Shown one piece after another: positions 18,501-27,135 of a stretch of DNA of 47,729 nt. A model generated the notes under the pieces. The model was not told the origin of the DNA. It was given only the letters and a program-made list of their open reading frames with translations, and ran no database searches. Each line of letters begins with the position of its first letter. Positions within the stretch are counted from its first letter, which is position 1. The position numbers and the translations under genes are program-made. Source of the DNA: Flavobacteriaceae bacterium (lineage in GTDB: Bacteria > Bacteroidota > Bacteroidia > Flavobacteriales > Flavobacteriaceae); assembly GCA_029248885.1 (NCBI GenBank), contig JAQWIL010000006.1, forward strand, positions 1 to 47,729, written 5' to 3'.

Positions 18501-19173
18501 CTTGAGGAGCAAACTGCTCAATGGTAGGCCCTTTGATAAATGCAACATTGTCTTTATATGCCGACACCAAGTTTTCAGGATGTTTTTTTGATGTGTTTTT
18601 GATTAGGGAAAATAACGAGTCTTTTTGTTCGACCCCGTCAATGTGAAATGCACCATTAAAAATTTTGTGTCGACAGTGCTCTGAATTGACTTGTGAAAAA
18701 CCAAACACCTCCGAATCGGTGAGTGGACGACCCAGTTGCTCAGCCAGTTGTTCGAGATAACTGACCTCATCGGGATTTAGCGATAGCCCTTCAGCCAAAT
18801 TGTAAGCTGAAATATCATCGATTTCACGAATGGGTTCGGGGTGAATTTCAACGGTAAATAGATTTTGATCCAGGTTTTCAAATCGCTCCGAAACCATGGG
18901 ATCAATGGTTTCACCAGTCTGCAAAGGCGTAAACTGTTCAATGCGAATCATCCCTTTGACTCCCATATTTTGTGTAATTTCAACAGCATTAGTGCTCCAA
19001 GGCGTAACCATACTTACGCGCGGTCCAACAAAAACACCATCAATTTTGGTCGTGTCTAGGTAGGGTTGGTCTCCAAATAGCCAGCTGAGTTTTGATATGG
19101 TCTCTGCATCGATTGCGTTTTGTGTCTCTAAGGCAAATATGCGTTGGGCTGTGTTCCCAAAAAAACAAATCAT
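15529..19173 (-). CDS. purL: Phosphoribosylformylglycinamidine synthase, large single-chain form
   Basis: The fourth step of purine synthesis, converting FGAR to FGAM with glutamine and ATP. This is the long one-chain type (about 1214 residues) with an N-terminal PurS-like domain ([15 protein letters not shown]), a linker with [17 protein letters not shown], two AIRS-like halves (e.g. [23 protein letters not shown] and the GKDSLSMK region) and a C-terminal glutamine amidotransferase: nucleophile Cys in [14 protein letters not shown] and His/Glu in [16 protein letters not shown] at 19173 is preferred to the GTG two codons upstream, since a TATTTTTG -7 element lies 18 nt before it. The gene stands between the fadD and rRNA methyltransferase genes. 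Confidence 0.95.
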   Translation of the reverse strand: [1214 protein letters not shown]

Positions 19174-19191
19174 AAACACATGATTGAGCTA

Positions 19192-19199
19192 CAAAAATA
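19192..19199 (-). promoter_or_regulatory. -7 element (TATTTTTG) of purL
   Basis: TATTTTTG on the minus strand matches TAnnTTTG and would start transcription a few bases downstream, giving a leader of roughly 10-13 nt to the ATG at 19173. This supports purL being transcribed separately from the upstream methyltransferase gene, 91 bp away. Confidence 0.45.
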
Positions 19200-19270
19200 A
19201 TTAAATGATTGCTTGTTGACTAAGGATCGTGGTGGGAAAGTACTAAGGGTTTCCACTTAGTTATCAACAA

Positions 19271-20503
19271 TCACGATCGAATCATTCTCGCCATATAAAA
19301 TCCGTCAAAACCGCTTTTAGCGGGGTTGACAACCTGTTCTTTTTCAAGGGTAAATTGTTTGCCAATTTCCGATTGTAGAAATCCCTCAACCTGATTTTGG
19401 TTTTCCTCTTTTAAAATCGAACAGGTGGCATAAACCAGTTTTCCACCTGGTTTGACCATTGTGGCATAGGAATGAATAATGTGTTTTTGTGTTTGCTTGA
19501 CACGTTCCAAAAAATCGGCATCAATTTTCCATTTTGCATCGGGATTGCGACGCAAAACACCCAGCCCAGTACATGGCGCGTCGATCAACACACGGTCTGC
19601 ACGGCCATGCAGCTTTTTAATTACTTTGGTGGATTGGATATGTCGAGTTGTGATATTGTGTACTCCGGCTCGCTTTGCTCGGCGTTTGAGTTCGTGGAGT
19701 TTATGGGGATAAATATCGAGGGCAGTGAGTTGACCTTTATTTTCCATCAAAGCAGCAAGGTGTAAACTTTTCCCTCCTGCACCTGCACAGGCGTCTATAA
19801 CTTGCATTCCAGGACTCACTTCCGTAAAGCTAGCTACCAGTTGTGAGGAGGCGTCTTGAACTTCAAATAAGCCCCTTTTGAAAGCATCTGTTTCAAATAC
19901 ATTGGCTCGTTCTTGCAGGATGAGCGCATCTGGATATGTTCGATGTAAAACTGTTTGAATCCCCTCAGCTACCAATTCATTTTGGAGCATTTTTGGGTTG
20001 GTTTGCAAACGATTGACGCGTAAAACCACGCTGGCTTGAGTATTAAGTGCATCGAGTTCTCGTTTCCATTGGGTTTCTCCAAAGTTTGCAACGCCAAGTT
20101 TGTCTAACCAATCCGTAATCGAGCACACGATAGCACGATGTTGTTGGAGGCCGTCGTACTTCCCTTTGATTCTTCGCGCAGGCGTGCCACGAACTTCGTC
20201 CCAAGCAGGTAGTGGAATGCCCTGCAATACCAACCTCACAGAAAGGAGTCGCCAAAGACTTGTATTGCTAAATGGTTCTTTTACTCCAGCCAATTCTCCA
20301 TACAATCGCTTCCATCGAATGATTTCGTATGTATTTTCTGCAATAAACCCACGGTCACGTTTTCCCCATCGCTTGTCAGATTTTAGCATTTTCGCAATGA
20401 CTTTGTCTGCTTGAAGACCTTGATTAAAAATGGAGTCCAGACAGTTTATAACAGCTACTGCAAGGTTTTTATGAAGCCGAACTGGCTTGTTGATGTCCTT
20501 CAT
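19271..20503 (-). CDS. RsmB/NOP2-type RNA cytosine-C5 methyltransferase
   Basis: A 410-residue S-adenosylmethionine-dependent methyltransferase of the NOP2/Sun family, which makes m5C in rRNA. An N-terminal NusB-like helical part (about 1-150) is followed by a PUA-like linker and the Rossmann domain: SAM loop VIDACAGAGGKSLHLAAL, the IDAPCTGLGVLRRNPDAKW motif with the releasing Cys, and VYATCSILKEENQNQV with the catalytic Cys. The KRWGKRDRGFIAENTYEIIRW segment near 45 is typical of the RsmB group. It starts 8 bp after the ABC transporter gene and is probably in its operon. Substrate C967-equivalent of 16S rRNA is likely from the family, not provable here. Confidence 0.9.
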   Translation of the reverse strand: MKDINKPVRLHKNLAVAVINCLDSIFNQGLQADKVIAKMLKSDKRWGKRDRGFIAENTYEIIRWKRLYGELAGVKEPFSNTSLWRLLSVRLVLQGIPLPAWDEVRGTPARRIKGKYDGLQQHRAIVCSITDWLDKLGVANFGETQWKRELDALNTQASVVLRVNRLQTNPKMLQNELVAEGIQTVLHRTYPDALILQERANVFETDAFKRGLFEVQDASSQLVASFTEVSPGMQVIDACAGAGGKSLHLAALMENKGQLTALDIYPHKLHELKRRAKRAGVHNITTRHIQSTKVIKKLHGRADRVLIDAPCTGLGVLRRNPDAKWKIDADFLERVKQTQKHIIHSYATMVKPGGKLVYATCSILKEENQNQVEGFLQSEIGKQFTLEKEQVVNPAKSGFDGFYMARMIRS

Positions 20504-20511
20504 AGATTGGA

Positions 20512-22335
20512 TTATTGAAAAGATTGAAGTTCGATGAGCTTTTTATAAGTCCCATTTCTTGCAATCAGTTCATTGTGTGTTCCCTTTTCGGTAATCTTTC
20601 CGTTTTGTAAAACAACGATCAAGTCCACATTTTGTATGGTTGACAAACGGTGTGCTATAACAAGTGAAGTTCTGCTTTTCATCATTTGGATAAGCGCATC
20701 TTGTACCAATCGTTCAGACTCTGTGTCTAAGGCAGAAGTCGCTTCGTCTAAAATCAGAATTTCTGGATTTTTAAGTACAGCTCGTGCGATAGATAGTCTC
20801 TGTTTTTGTCCACCTGAAAGTTTATTCCCTTGGTCTCCTATCACAGTTTCAAATTCTTTGGGAAGTGCCTCAATGAATGAGAGTGCATTGGCAATTTCTG
20901 TAGCATTTTTGAGCTCCTTTTCGGTTGCATCAGGCTTCGCAATTCTCAGATTATTAGCAACCGTATCGTTGAACAAAATGGAATCTTGCGTCACGATCCC
21001 CATTAGAGAGCGAAGGTTATCTTTGGTAAACTGACGAATGTCAGTTCCATCTATGGATATGCTACCTTCACTCACATCATAAAAACGAGGAACTAGATTT
21101 GCAATGGTTGATTTACCGCCACCCGATGGGCCAACGAGCGCAACGGAAGACCCTTTGGGAATGGTCAAGTTGAGTTTGTCAATCACAAGCTCATCTTCAT
21201 AAGCAAAGGAAACCTTGTTGAAAGAAATCTCTTTGCTGAATGTTGTCTTTTTCTCAGGGTTTACAGGGTCGACAATCGGATTGGGCGTTTCGAGCACTTC
21301 GAGGATGCGAGCGGCTGCAGCATTTCCTTTTTTGATGCTATACAGGGCCTTACTGATCCCTTTTGCAGGGGTCAACACTCCATAAGCTAACAATAAAAAG
21401 GTAAGAAATGCTGCTGCATTAAGTTGTTTTTCAACAAGTACTAAGCTACCGCCATACCACAGTAAAACCGCAAAAACACCGATTCCCAAAAACTCGCTTA
21501 ACGGGCTTGATAAATTCATGCGATTGATTAGACTATTGGACAACTTAAACAAGCGCTGATTTGTGTTTTTAAATTTTGCTTGAAATGCCCCCTCTGCCCG
21601 AAAAGCCTTGATAATGTTTAGCCCACTGATTGTTTCCTCAATCTTAGCGAGTACTTCGCCGACTTCAATTTGAACCTTATTCGACTTGGGTTGTAGTGTT
21701 TTTCCAATCCGAGAAATGAGAATTCCAGCAAATGGTACAAAAAGGAGAACAAAGAATGTCAGCTTGGCACTAATACCAAGCATCATGATTAAGGCAAATG
21801 TTATTGTAAGAGGTTCACGAATAAGCAATTCGATAATGGATAAAAAACTGTATTGAATTTCTGTGACATCGTTTGAAACACGTGACATCAAATCGCCTTT
21901 TCGCTTTTCTGTAAAATGCGCCATGGACATCTTGGTAATGGTATTGTAAAGGGCAATGCGGATGTCTTTTAGAATGCCATTTCGTAAAAATGTAATAAAG
22001 AAAAGTGCGATGTAGTTAAAAAGATTTTTCAGTAAAAAAGTCACTAAAATCAATGAAATGACCAAGAGTAAAGCACGTTGTGGGTCTTCACCAGCATAGC
22101 GTGTGACTTCAAAGCTCATCCTGTCAGACACATAGGTTTTAAAATCCAAAGCACTAGAGAATGACGGCTTGGAATAGACTGCTCGGTTTTCTCCAAATAA
22201 GACTTCCAACATGGGCATCAATACCAAAAACGAAAAGGCATTGAAAAAGGCGTATAACACATTGAAAAAAATATTCAGAGCCATGTACTTGGAATACGGC
22301 TTTGCAAATCGAAAAATTTTCCAAAAATATGTCAT
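20512..22335 (-). CDS. MsbA-like ABC exporter (fused membrane and ATPase domains)
   Basis: A 607-residue half-transporter that should act as a homodimer in the inner membrane, plausibly flipping lipid A or another lipid. About six helices fill residues 10-320; the ATPase follows with Walker A VGPSGGGKSTIANL, Q-loop GIVTQDSILF, signature LSGGQKQRLSIARA, Walker B ILILDEATSALD and the H-loop VIAHRLST. A longer frame opens at 22359, but the ATG at 22335 overlaps the phosphomutase stop as ATGA, the classic coupled arrangement, and the protein then starts MTYFWKIFRFAKPY as in relatives. The rRNA methyltransferase gene follows after 8 bp. Confidence 0.92.
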   Translation of the reverse strand: MTYFWKIFRFAKPYSKYMALNIFFNVLYAFFNAFSFLVLMPMLEVLFGENRAVYSKPSFSSALDFKTYVSDRMSFEVTRYAGEDPQRALLLVISLILVTFLLKNLFNYIALFFITFLRNGILKDIRIALYNTITKMSMAHFTEKRKGDLMSRVSNDVTEIQYSFLSIIELLIREPLTITFALIMMLGISAKLTFFVLLFVPFAGILISRIGKTLQPKSNKVQIEVGEVLAKIEETISGLNIIKAFRAEGAFQAKFKNTNQRLFKLSNSLINRMNLSSPLSEFLGIGVFAVLLWYGGSLVLVEKQLNAAAFLTFLLLAYGVLTPAKGISKALYSIKKGNAAAARILEVLETPNPIVDPVNPEKKTTFSKEISFNKVSFAYEDELVIDKLNLTIPKGSSVALVGPSGGGKSTIANLVPRFYDVSEGSISIDGTDIRQFTKDNLRSLMGIVTQDSILFNDTVANNLRIAKPDATEKELKNATEIANALSFIEALPKEFETVIGDQGNKLSGGQKQRLSIARAVLKNPEILILDEATSALDTESERLVQDALIQMMKSRTSLVIAHRLSTIQNVDLIVVLQNGKITEKGTHNELIARNGTYKKLIELQSFQ

Positions 22336-24041
22336 GCTGTTAATCCTAAATCTTCGCACATCCGATTGATTTTTGCAATCAAATCAAAACGGATATCATC
22401 GTATTCAGATTGTTTTGTAAGCGCGCTGTTCACGCTAAAATAAAACTTGATCTTCGGTTCTGTTCCGCTTGGCCGCACTGCGACCTTGGCACCATCTTCT
22501 GTTGTAAATATAAGGACATCTGATTTGGGGAGGCTGATTGTTTCTTTATTACCATCAATACAGTTATACTTCTGCCCAACCTTAAAATCCTCAATGGTTA
22601 TGATTCGTTCTCCTCCGATTTGCTCTGGCGGGGATTTACGAAGGTTCTCCATCATTTGTTGAATTTCCAAAACACCTTCCTTTCCTTTTTTGACAAATGA
22701 CACTAGCTTTTCCTGATACAAACCAAATGCCTCATAAGCTTTAAGCAGCTGTTCGAAAAAGCTTTCCCCATTTGACATGGCAGTAGATGCAACTTCGCAG
22801 GCCAATAAAGCTGCAGTCACGGCATCTTTATCCCGAACAAAGTCACCAACCATAAATCCAAAACTCTCCTCGCCACCACCTAGAAATTTTTCATCTGGAT
22901 AATCCTCAATCATTTTGGCAATCCATTTAAACCCTGTGAGGCCAATTTTACAATCGACATTGTAATGCGAAGCCATTACTTCCATCATCGGGGTCGAAAC
23001 GACCGTTGACCCAATAAAGTAATCCTGATTTTTCTCTCGCTGAACCCGATCGAGGATAAACTGCGTCATCACAATCATTGCTTGATTGCCATTGAGTAGT
23101 TCCATTTCACCCCTGTGATTTCGAACAGCAATTCCCAATCGGTCTGCGTCAGGGTCTGTACCAATCACAATATCGGCTTGGATTTCTTCAGCTTTTTGGA
23201 GTGCCATCGCGAGTGCGGCTGGCTCCTCTGGGTTGGGGGATTCAACCGTTGGAAAATCCCCATCTGGTTCAGCTTGTTCATCAACAATATGGACTTGCGT
23301 ATAGCCAGCTTTTTGCAAAACTGAAGGGATGGCTGTAATGGAGGTGCCGTGGAGGGAGGTAAACACAACTTTGAGTTGCGAGCGATCTCCGTCCCCTAAA
23401 CGTCCGTTGGCGACACATGCATTTTGAAACGCCTCATCGATGTTTTTGTCTAGTCGGGTTATATTTTTAGGGTTAGGGGTAAATTGAATATCAGAAAAAT
23501 CAACAGTATTGATTTCATCAATAATGGCATTGTCATGTGGAGGGACAATCTGACCTCCGTCTTCCCAATACACCTTGTATCCATTGTACTCTGGCGGATT
23601 GTGTGAGGCAGTGAGTACCACACCACATTGTGCACCCAATTCCCGAACGGCAAAGGATACTTCTGGCGTGGGTCGAAGTGCAGAAAAGAGATATACGTCG
23701 ATATCGTTGGCTGAGAAAATATCAGCAACGGTTTGCGCTAGCGTGTCACTCTGGTGCCTGCAATCGTAGCCAATAATCACTTTGGCTCTTTTATCTGGAA
23801 AACTCTTTTTGATATAATTGCAAAGGCCTTGGGTATTTCGTCCAAATGTATAGCGATTCACTCGGTTTGTGCCAACGCCCATGATTCCTCGCATCCCCCC
23901 AGTTCCAAAGGAGAGATCCGTATAAAAGGCATCCTCGAGCGCTTTTGGATTGTGGAGAAGGGCAGTGACGTTCTCTTGAGTTTCCTTGTCGAAAGGATCC
24001 AGTTGCCATTTGACAACTTGATCCATAAAATTGTGATTCAT
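22332..24041 (-). CDS. Phosphohexomutase (phosphoglucomutase / phosphomannomutase family)
   Basis: A roughly 570-residue alpha-D-phosphohexomutase interconverting sugar 1- and 6-phosphates. Numbering from the TTG at 24044, the phosphoserine is S147 in LTASHNPPEYNGYKVYW, the metal loop is DPDADR at 297-302, the sugar-binding GGEESFGF loop follows, and the phosphate-binding RPSGTEPKIKFYF lies near the end. The length matches the long PGM/PMM2-like bacterial phospho-sugar mutases. The ATG at 24041 directly after that TTG is taken as start; a TAAATTTG -7 element lies 19 nt upstream. Its stop overlaps the ABC exporter start. Sugar specificity (glucose, mannose or ribose) cannot be read from sequence. 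Confidence 0.93.
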   Translation of the reverse strand: MNHNFMDQVVKWQLDPFDKETQENVTALLHNPKALEDAFYTDLSFGTGGMRGIMGVGTNRVNRYTFGRNTQGLCNYIKKSFPDKRAKVIIGYDCRHQSDTLAQTVADIFSANDIDVYLFSALRPTPEVSFAVRELGAQCGVVLTASHNPPEYNGYKVYWEDGGQIVPPHDNAIIDEINTVDFSDIQFTPNPKNITRLDKNIDEAFQNACVANGRLGDGDRSQLKVVFTSLHGTSITAIPSVLQKAGYTQVHIVDEQAEPDGDFPTVESPNPEEPAALAMALQKAEEIQADIVIGTDPDADRLGIAVRNHRGEMELLNGNQAMIVMTQFILDRVQREKNQDYFIGSTVVSTPMMEVMASHYNVDCKIGLTGFKWIAKMIEDYPDEKFLGGGEESFGFMVGDFVRDKDAVTAALLACEVASTAMSNGESFFEQLLKAYEAFGLYQEKLVSFVKKGKEGVLEIQQMMENLRKSPPEQIGGERIITIEDFKVGQKYNCIDGNKETISLPKSDVLIFTTEDGAKVAVRPSGTEPKIKFYFSVNSALTKQSEYDDIRFDLIAKINRMCEDLGLTA

Positions 24042-24060
24042 CAAATTCGATTACAAGCGG

Positions 24061-24068
24061 CAAATTTA
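24061..24068 (-). promoter_or_regulatory. -7 element (TAAATTTG) of the phosphomutase gene
   Basis: TAAATTTG on the minus strand is an exact TAnnTTTG match, 19 nt before the ATG at 24041. It suggests the phosphomutase, ABC exporter and rRNA methyltransferase genes can be transcribed from here independently of the glycosyltransferase upstream. Confidence 0.45.
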
Positions 24069-24093
24069 GGCAATCCTTTCGTTATTTATCGCT

Positions 24094-25053
24094 TTACAGT
24101 GTTTCGCGAATCCGATAATTTGGGGATTTGTTTCGACTTCGCATAAAAAGCTCTGCTAAAAACCCAGCTAGAAAAAACTGACTCCCCAAAATCATGGTCG
24201 TCAACGCCAGATAAAATTCAGGTCTTTCGGTAATCAGGCGTCCTTCGGTTTCCAAATAGAGTTTGTCAATCCCTAAATACAAAGCAAAGCCAAAACCTGT
24301 GACGAGCATCAAAGAGCCAATCAGACCGAAAAAATGCATGGGTCGCTTGCCAAACCGCTGAATAAATAACAGCGTAATAAGGTCTAAAAAACCTTTTACA
24401 AAGCGATCGGGACCAAACTTGGTTTTTCCATGTTTTCGAGCACTGTGTTGTACAATATGTTCACCAATGGCACGATATCCAGCATGCTTGGCCAATAAAG
24501 GAATATAGCGATGCATCTCGCCGTGTACTTGTATCGCTTTTACCACTTCCTTCTTATAGGCCTTTAATCCACAATTGAAATCATGTAGTCGAATACCCGA
24601 AAATTGACGAGCAGTCCAATTGAAAAATTTTGATGGAATGGTTTTGCCAAAAAGCGGGTCATGCCTCACTTTTTTCCAACCCGAAACCACATCGAGATCT
24701 TCTTTGGTTAACATCTTGTAGAGTGCTGGTAGTTCATTCGGACTGTCTTGCAAATCTGCATCCATGGTAAAGACAACATCTCCCTTGGCAAGCTCAAAAC
24801 CCACATGAAGGGCTTGAGACTTTCCAAAGTTCCGTGTGAATTTTACTGCGCGAACACTCGCATCTTTTTTTGAGATAGCGTGCACAAATTCCCAACCCTC
24901 GTCTTGACTTCCGTCATCGACAAAAATCAACTCATATGACCATTTTGTGGACGCCAATACGTCTGTGAGTTGTTGGTAAAGTTCTGGGAGCGATTCCTCT
25001 TCATCCAAAAAGGGAATTACAACAGAAACATCGGTATGAGTTGGTTTGCCCAC
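24094..25053 (-). CDS. Family 2 glycosyltransferase with two C-terminal membrane helices
   Basis: A 319-residue GT2 enzyme of the dolichol-/undecaprenyl-phosphate sugar transferase type. The GT-A domain starts DVSVVIPFLDEEESLPEL, with FVDDGSQDEGW and the metal-binding DAD motif in MDADLQDSP near residue 99; NCGLKAYKKEV and the QxxRW-like HSARKHGKTKFG segment follow. Two helices at about 242-263 and 283-305 anchor it to the inner membrane, as in ArnC/GtrB relatives. The start is GTG. It lies 13 bp after the DUF4199 gene. It most likely loads a sugar onto a polyprenyl phosphate for envelope glycan modification; the sugar is unknown. Confidence 0.9.
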   Translation of the reverse strand: MGKPTHTDVSVVIPFLDEEESLPELYQQLTDVLASTKWSYELIFVDDGSQDEGWEFVHAISKKDASVRAVKFTRNFGKSQALHVGFELAKGDVVFTMDADLQDSPNELPALYKMLTKEDLDVVSGWKKVRHDPLFGKTIPSKFFNWTARQFSGIRLHDFNCGLKAYKKEVVKAIQVHGEMHRYIPLLAKHAGYRAIGEHIVQHSARKHGKTKFGPDRFVKGFLDLITLLFIQRFGKRPMHFFGLIGSLMLVTGFGFALYLGIDKLYLETEGRLITERPEFYLALTTMILGSQFFLAGFLAELFMRSRNKSPNYRIRETL

Positions 25054-25066
25054 TTGCGATTTAAGC

Positions 25067-25579
25067 TTAACTTCTCTTGGTGAACAATCCCGTTATCCAA
25101 CCGATAACCAGACCGTATAGACAACTAAATATTAAAATAAACGGATAGCTTACCCAAAAAAACTGAGCTTGCATATCAACTGCTTGTTGGATTTGTTCAG
25201 AGGTGAGCTGGGGATTTTTTTCTGCTATTTGCTTTGCAGTCACTTCAGTCCCGAGTTTTTCAACAAAATCTGGCTCAATGACATTGGTAAATAAAAGAAG
25301 GTAAACCACAGTAAAAATCCCAGAAACGAGGGCTGTTGCGGTACCGAGTTTTATAGCTTGTCTTACACTTAATAATCCTCCATTAGCAGATCGAAAGCTG
25401 ACAATGGCGATGATAATACAGGCCGCAGAAACGACATAATTGACAATCTGAGGAACGCTAGAACCCGAGTATGTCAAGTCCATAAAATGAATCATCAAGC
25501 TAAAAGCAATGGTGATAATTGAGATGATAATGCCATATTTATAGGCAAAGGATCGGATGGTAGGGGTGTTTGTTTGCAT
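25067..25579 (-). CDS. DUF4199 family membrane protein
   Basis: A 170-residue membrane protein with four helices: about 12-32, 44-62, 77-98 and 138-162. Between helices 3 and 4 lies a soluble stretch with TAKQIAEKNPQLTSEQIQQAVDMQ. The arrangement and the GLLSVRQAIKLGTATALVSGI segment fit DUF4199, a Bacteroidota family of unknown function very often found directly upstream of a family 2 glycosyltransferase gene, as here (13 bp). It shares its upstream region with the divergent rpmE2 gene. The gene pair suggests a role near the glycosyltransferase, but nothing direct shows it. Confidence 0.85.
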   Translation of the reverse strand: MQTNTPTIRSFAYKYGIIISIITIAFSLMIHFMDLTYSGSSVPQIVNYVVSAACIIIAIVSFRSANGGLLSVRQAIKLGTATALVSGIFTVVYLLLFTNVIEPDFVEKLGTEVTAKQIAEKNPQLTSEQIQQAVDMQAQFFWVSYPFILIFSCLYGLVIGWITGLFTKRS

Positions 25580-25620
25580 GATATTTTGTTTGATTTTATG
25601 GTAAAATTAGGAAAAACCAT

Positions 25621-25628
25621 TAAATTTG
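25621..25628 (+). promoter_or_regulatory. -7 element (TAAATTTG) of rpmE2
   Basis: An exact TAnnTTTG match 25 nt before the ATG of rpmE2, in the 74-bp divergent region shared with the DUF4199 gene. Confidence 0.5.
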
Positions 25629-25653
25629 CACTCATTTAAAATATAATCAAAGC

Positions 25654-25905
25654 ATGAAATCAGGTATTCATCCCGAAAATTACAGATTGGTAGCTTTCAA
25701 AGATATGTCTAATGACGATGTTTTTATCACCAAGTCAACTGCCAACTCAAAAGAGTCGATCGACGTCGATGGCGTTGAATATCCTTTGATTAAGCTAGAG
25801 ATTTCTAGAACGTCACATCCGTACTACACAGGTAAGTCCAAATTGGTTGATACCGCTGGGCGAATTGACAAGTTTAAAAACAAATACGCAAAGTTTAAAA
25901 AGTAA
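25654..25905 (+). CDS. rpmE2: 50S ribosomal protein L31 type B
   Basis: An 83-residue ribosomal protein of the large subunit. It begins [20 protein letters not shown], contains the conserved [24 protein letters not shown] block and ends in a basic tail (KNKYAKFKK). There is no cysteine, so it is the zinc-free (C-minus, type B) form; in many bacteria such paralogues replace the zinc-binding L31 under zinc shortage, but in flavobacteria it is commonly the only copy. A promoter element precedes it and a strong terminator follows, so it is a single-gene unit. Confidence 0.96.
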   Translation: MKSGIHPENYRLVAFKDMSNDDVFITKSTANSKESIDVDGVEYPLIKLEISRTSHPYYTGKSKLVDTAGRIDKFKNKYAKFKK

Positions 25906-25920
25906 ACTTTTCACGAATTG

Positions 25921-25946
25921 AACCTCTCATTCGAGAGGTTTTTTTA
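25921..25946 (+). terminator. Intrinsic terminator after rpmE2
   Basis: A perfect 8-bp stem (AACCTCTC at 25921-25928, GAGAGGTT at 25933-25940) with a 4-nt loop ATTC is followed by a T run. It lies 15 bp after the rpmE2 stop and 22 bp before the next gene on the same strand. Confidence 0.85.
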
Positions 25947-25968
25947 TTTTTAGACCTTACGACTACCC

Positions 25969-27135
25969 ATGCATATCCGATTGTTTGATGGAAAAGACAG
26001 AGAGCACTTGCTCCCGTTTGTCTATTTGCGACCTGTAGCCGATGTGTTTATGGGAGCTCTCACATTTCGAGATCGATGGAAACATTTGCAAGCAGATTCG
26101 GTTAGTGTTGAGACAGTCGATGATTCGTATGACTCCGAAGAATCAACCCCTGATCGTTGTGTGCTTGCTGCATTGATTCCAACAACAAGTTTTGTAGATG
26201 CAGTCCAGGCATTGACACCCAATCAAAAATTGGTTTGTGATGATTTGGTTTTGGCATATCATGGCGAACTCGCATCAAATGACCCAGCTCTTGCTTCTTA
26301 TCAAAGCATTTCAATCGATCAATCAGCGTTTACCCATATCAAACATTCATGGGACATTTTCTTGTGCAATGCGCATGCTCTTTCGTGTGATATTCCATTG
26401 TTGTCAAAAAATCGGACTTCAAATGTTGTTTCAGACACCAATTTGACCATTGGCGATGGCTCGATTTTTATTGCGTCAAAAGGCAATATGGAAGGGGTTA
26501 CCTTAAACACAACTGATGGCCCTATTTTTATTGACGAAGGTGCCATCATTATGGAAGGATCTTTATTGAGAGGACCTTTATATGTGGGAAAAAACAGTGT
26601 GATTAAAATGGGTACAAAGGTCTATGCAAACTGCTCCATTGGTCCAAGTGTTAAAGTCGGTGGCGAAATCAACAATGTGGTCTTTTTTGGAAATAGCAAC
26701 AAAGGGCATGATGGTTTTTTGGGCAATGCGGTAATCGGGGAGTGGTGCAATATCGGCGCAGGAACGGATGCTTCCAATCTGAAAAATGATTATGGACTTG
26801 TGCGGTTTTGGGATTATGCAAGTGCCAATTTCGCTAAAACTGACTTGCAGTTTTGTGGACTTTTGATGGGAGATCACTCTCAATGTGCAATTCAAACCAC
26901 TTTTAATACGGCTACAGTTGTTGGGATTGGTTGCAACTTATTTGGTCATGGATTTCCACGTCAGTTTATCCCCAGTTTTTCAAGAGGAGGGGCACAGGGG
27001 TTTACGGAAAATCGATTGGATAAAGTCATCGAAACCGCAAAAGCGATGAAAATACGCAGAGGTGTTGATTTTACGTCCATCGATCGTGACCGCTTAGAAG
27101 CGATTTTTCAAAAAACCGCCAGTTTCCGAAATTAA
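25969..27135 (+). CDS. GlmU-family protein, alternative Bacteroidota type
   Basis: A 388-residue protein of the Bacteroidota GlmU-like family thought to combine sugar-1-phosphate nucleotidyltransfer and acetyltransfer for UDP-GlcNAc supply. The N-terminus reads HIRLFDGKDREHLLPFVYLRPVADVF, a family hallmark, but lacks the usual G-x-G-T-R-M nucleotidyltransferase loop. The C-terminal half (from about 160) is a left-handed beta helix of hexapeptide repeats: GDGSIFIASKGNM, IDEGAIIMEGSLL, VGKNSVIKMGTKVYANCSIG, and IGEWCNIGAGTDASNLKNDYG. Its stop codon interlocks with that of the convergent peptide-binding gene. The activity has been proposed from the family, not shown by the sequence. Confidence 0.85.
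   Translation: MHIRLFDGKDREHLLPFVYLRPVADVFMGALTFRDRWKHLQADSVSVETVDDSYDSEESTPDRCVLAALIPTTSFVDAVQALTPNQKLVCDDLVLAYHGELASNDPALASYQSISIDQSAFTHIKHSWDIFLCNAHALSCDIPLLSKNRTSNVVSDTNLTIGDGSIFIASKGNMEGVTLNTTDGPIFIDEGAIIMEGSLLRGPLYVGKNSVIKMGTKVYANCSIGPSVKVGGEINNVVFFGNSNKGHDGFLGNAVIGEWCNIGAGTDASNLKNDYGLVRFWDYASANFAKTDLQFCGLLMGDHSQCAIQTTFNTATVVGIGCNLFGHGFPRQFIPSFSRGGAQGFTENRLDKVIETAKAMKIRRGVDFTSIDRDRLEAIFQKTASFRN

Noticed and set aside
19242..19261. Hairpin ACTAAG...CTTAGT between the rRNA methyltransferase gene and purL as a terminator
   Set aside because: The stem is only 6 bp with an 8-nt loop and no T run follows on the minus strand.
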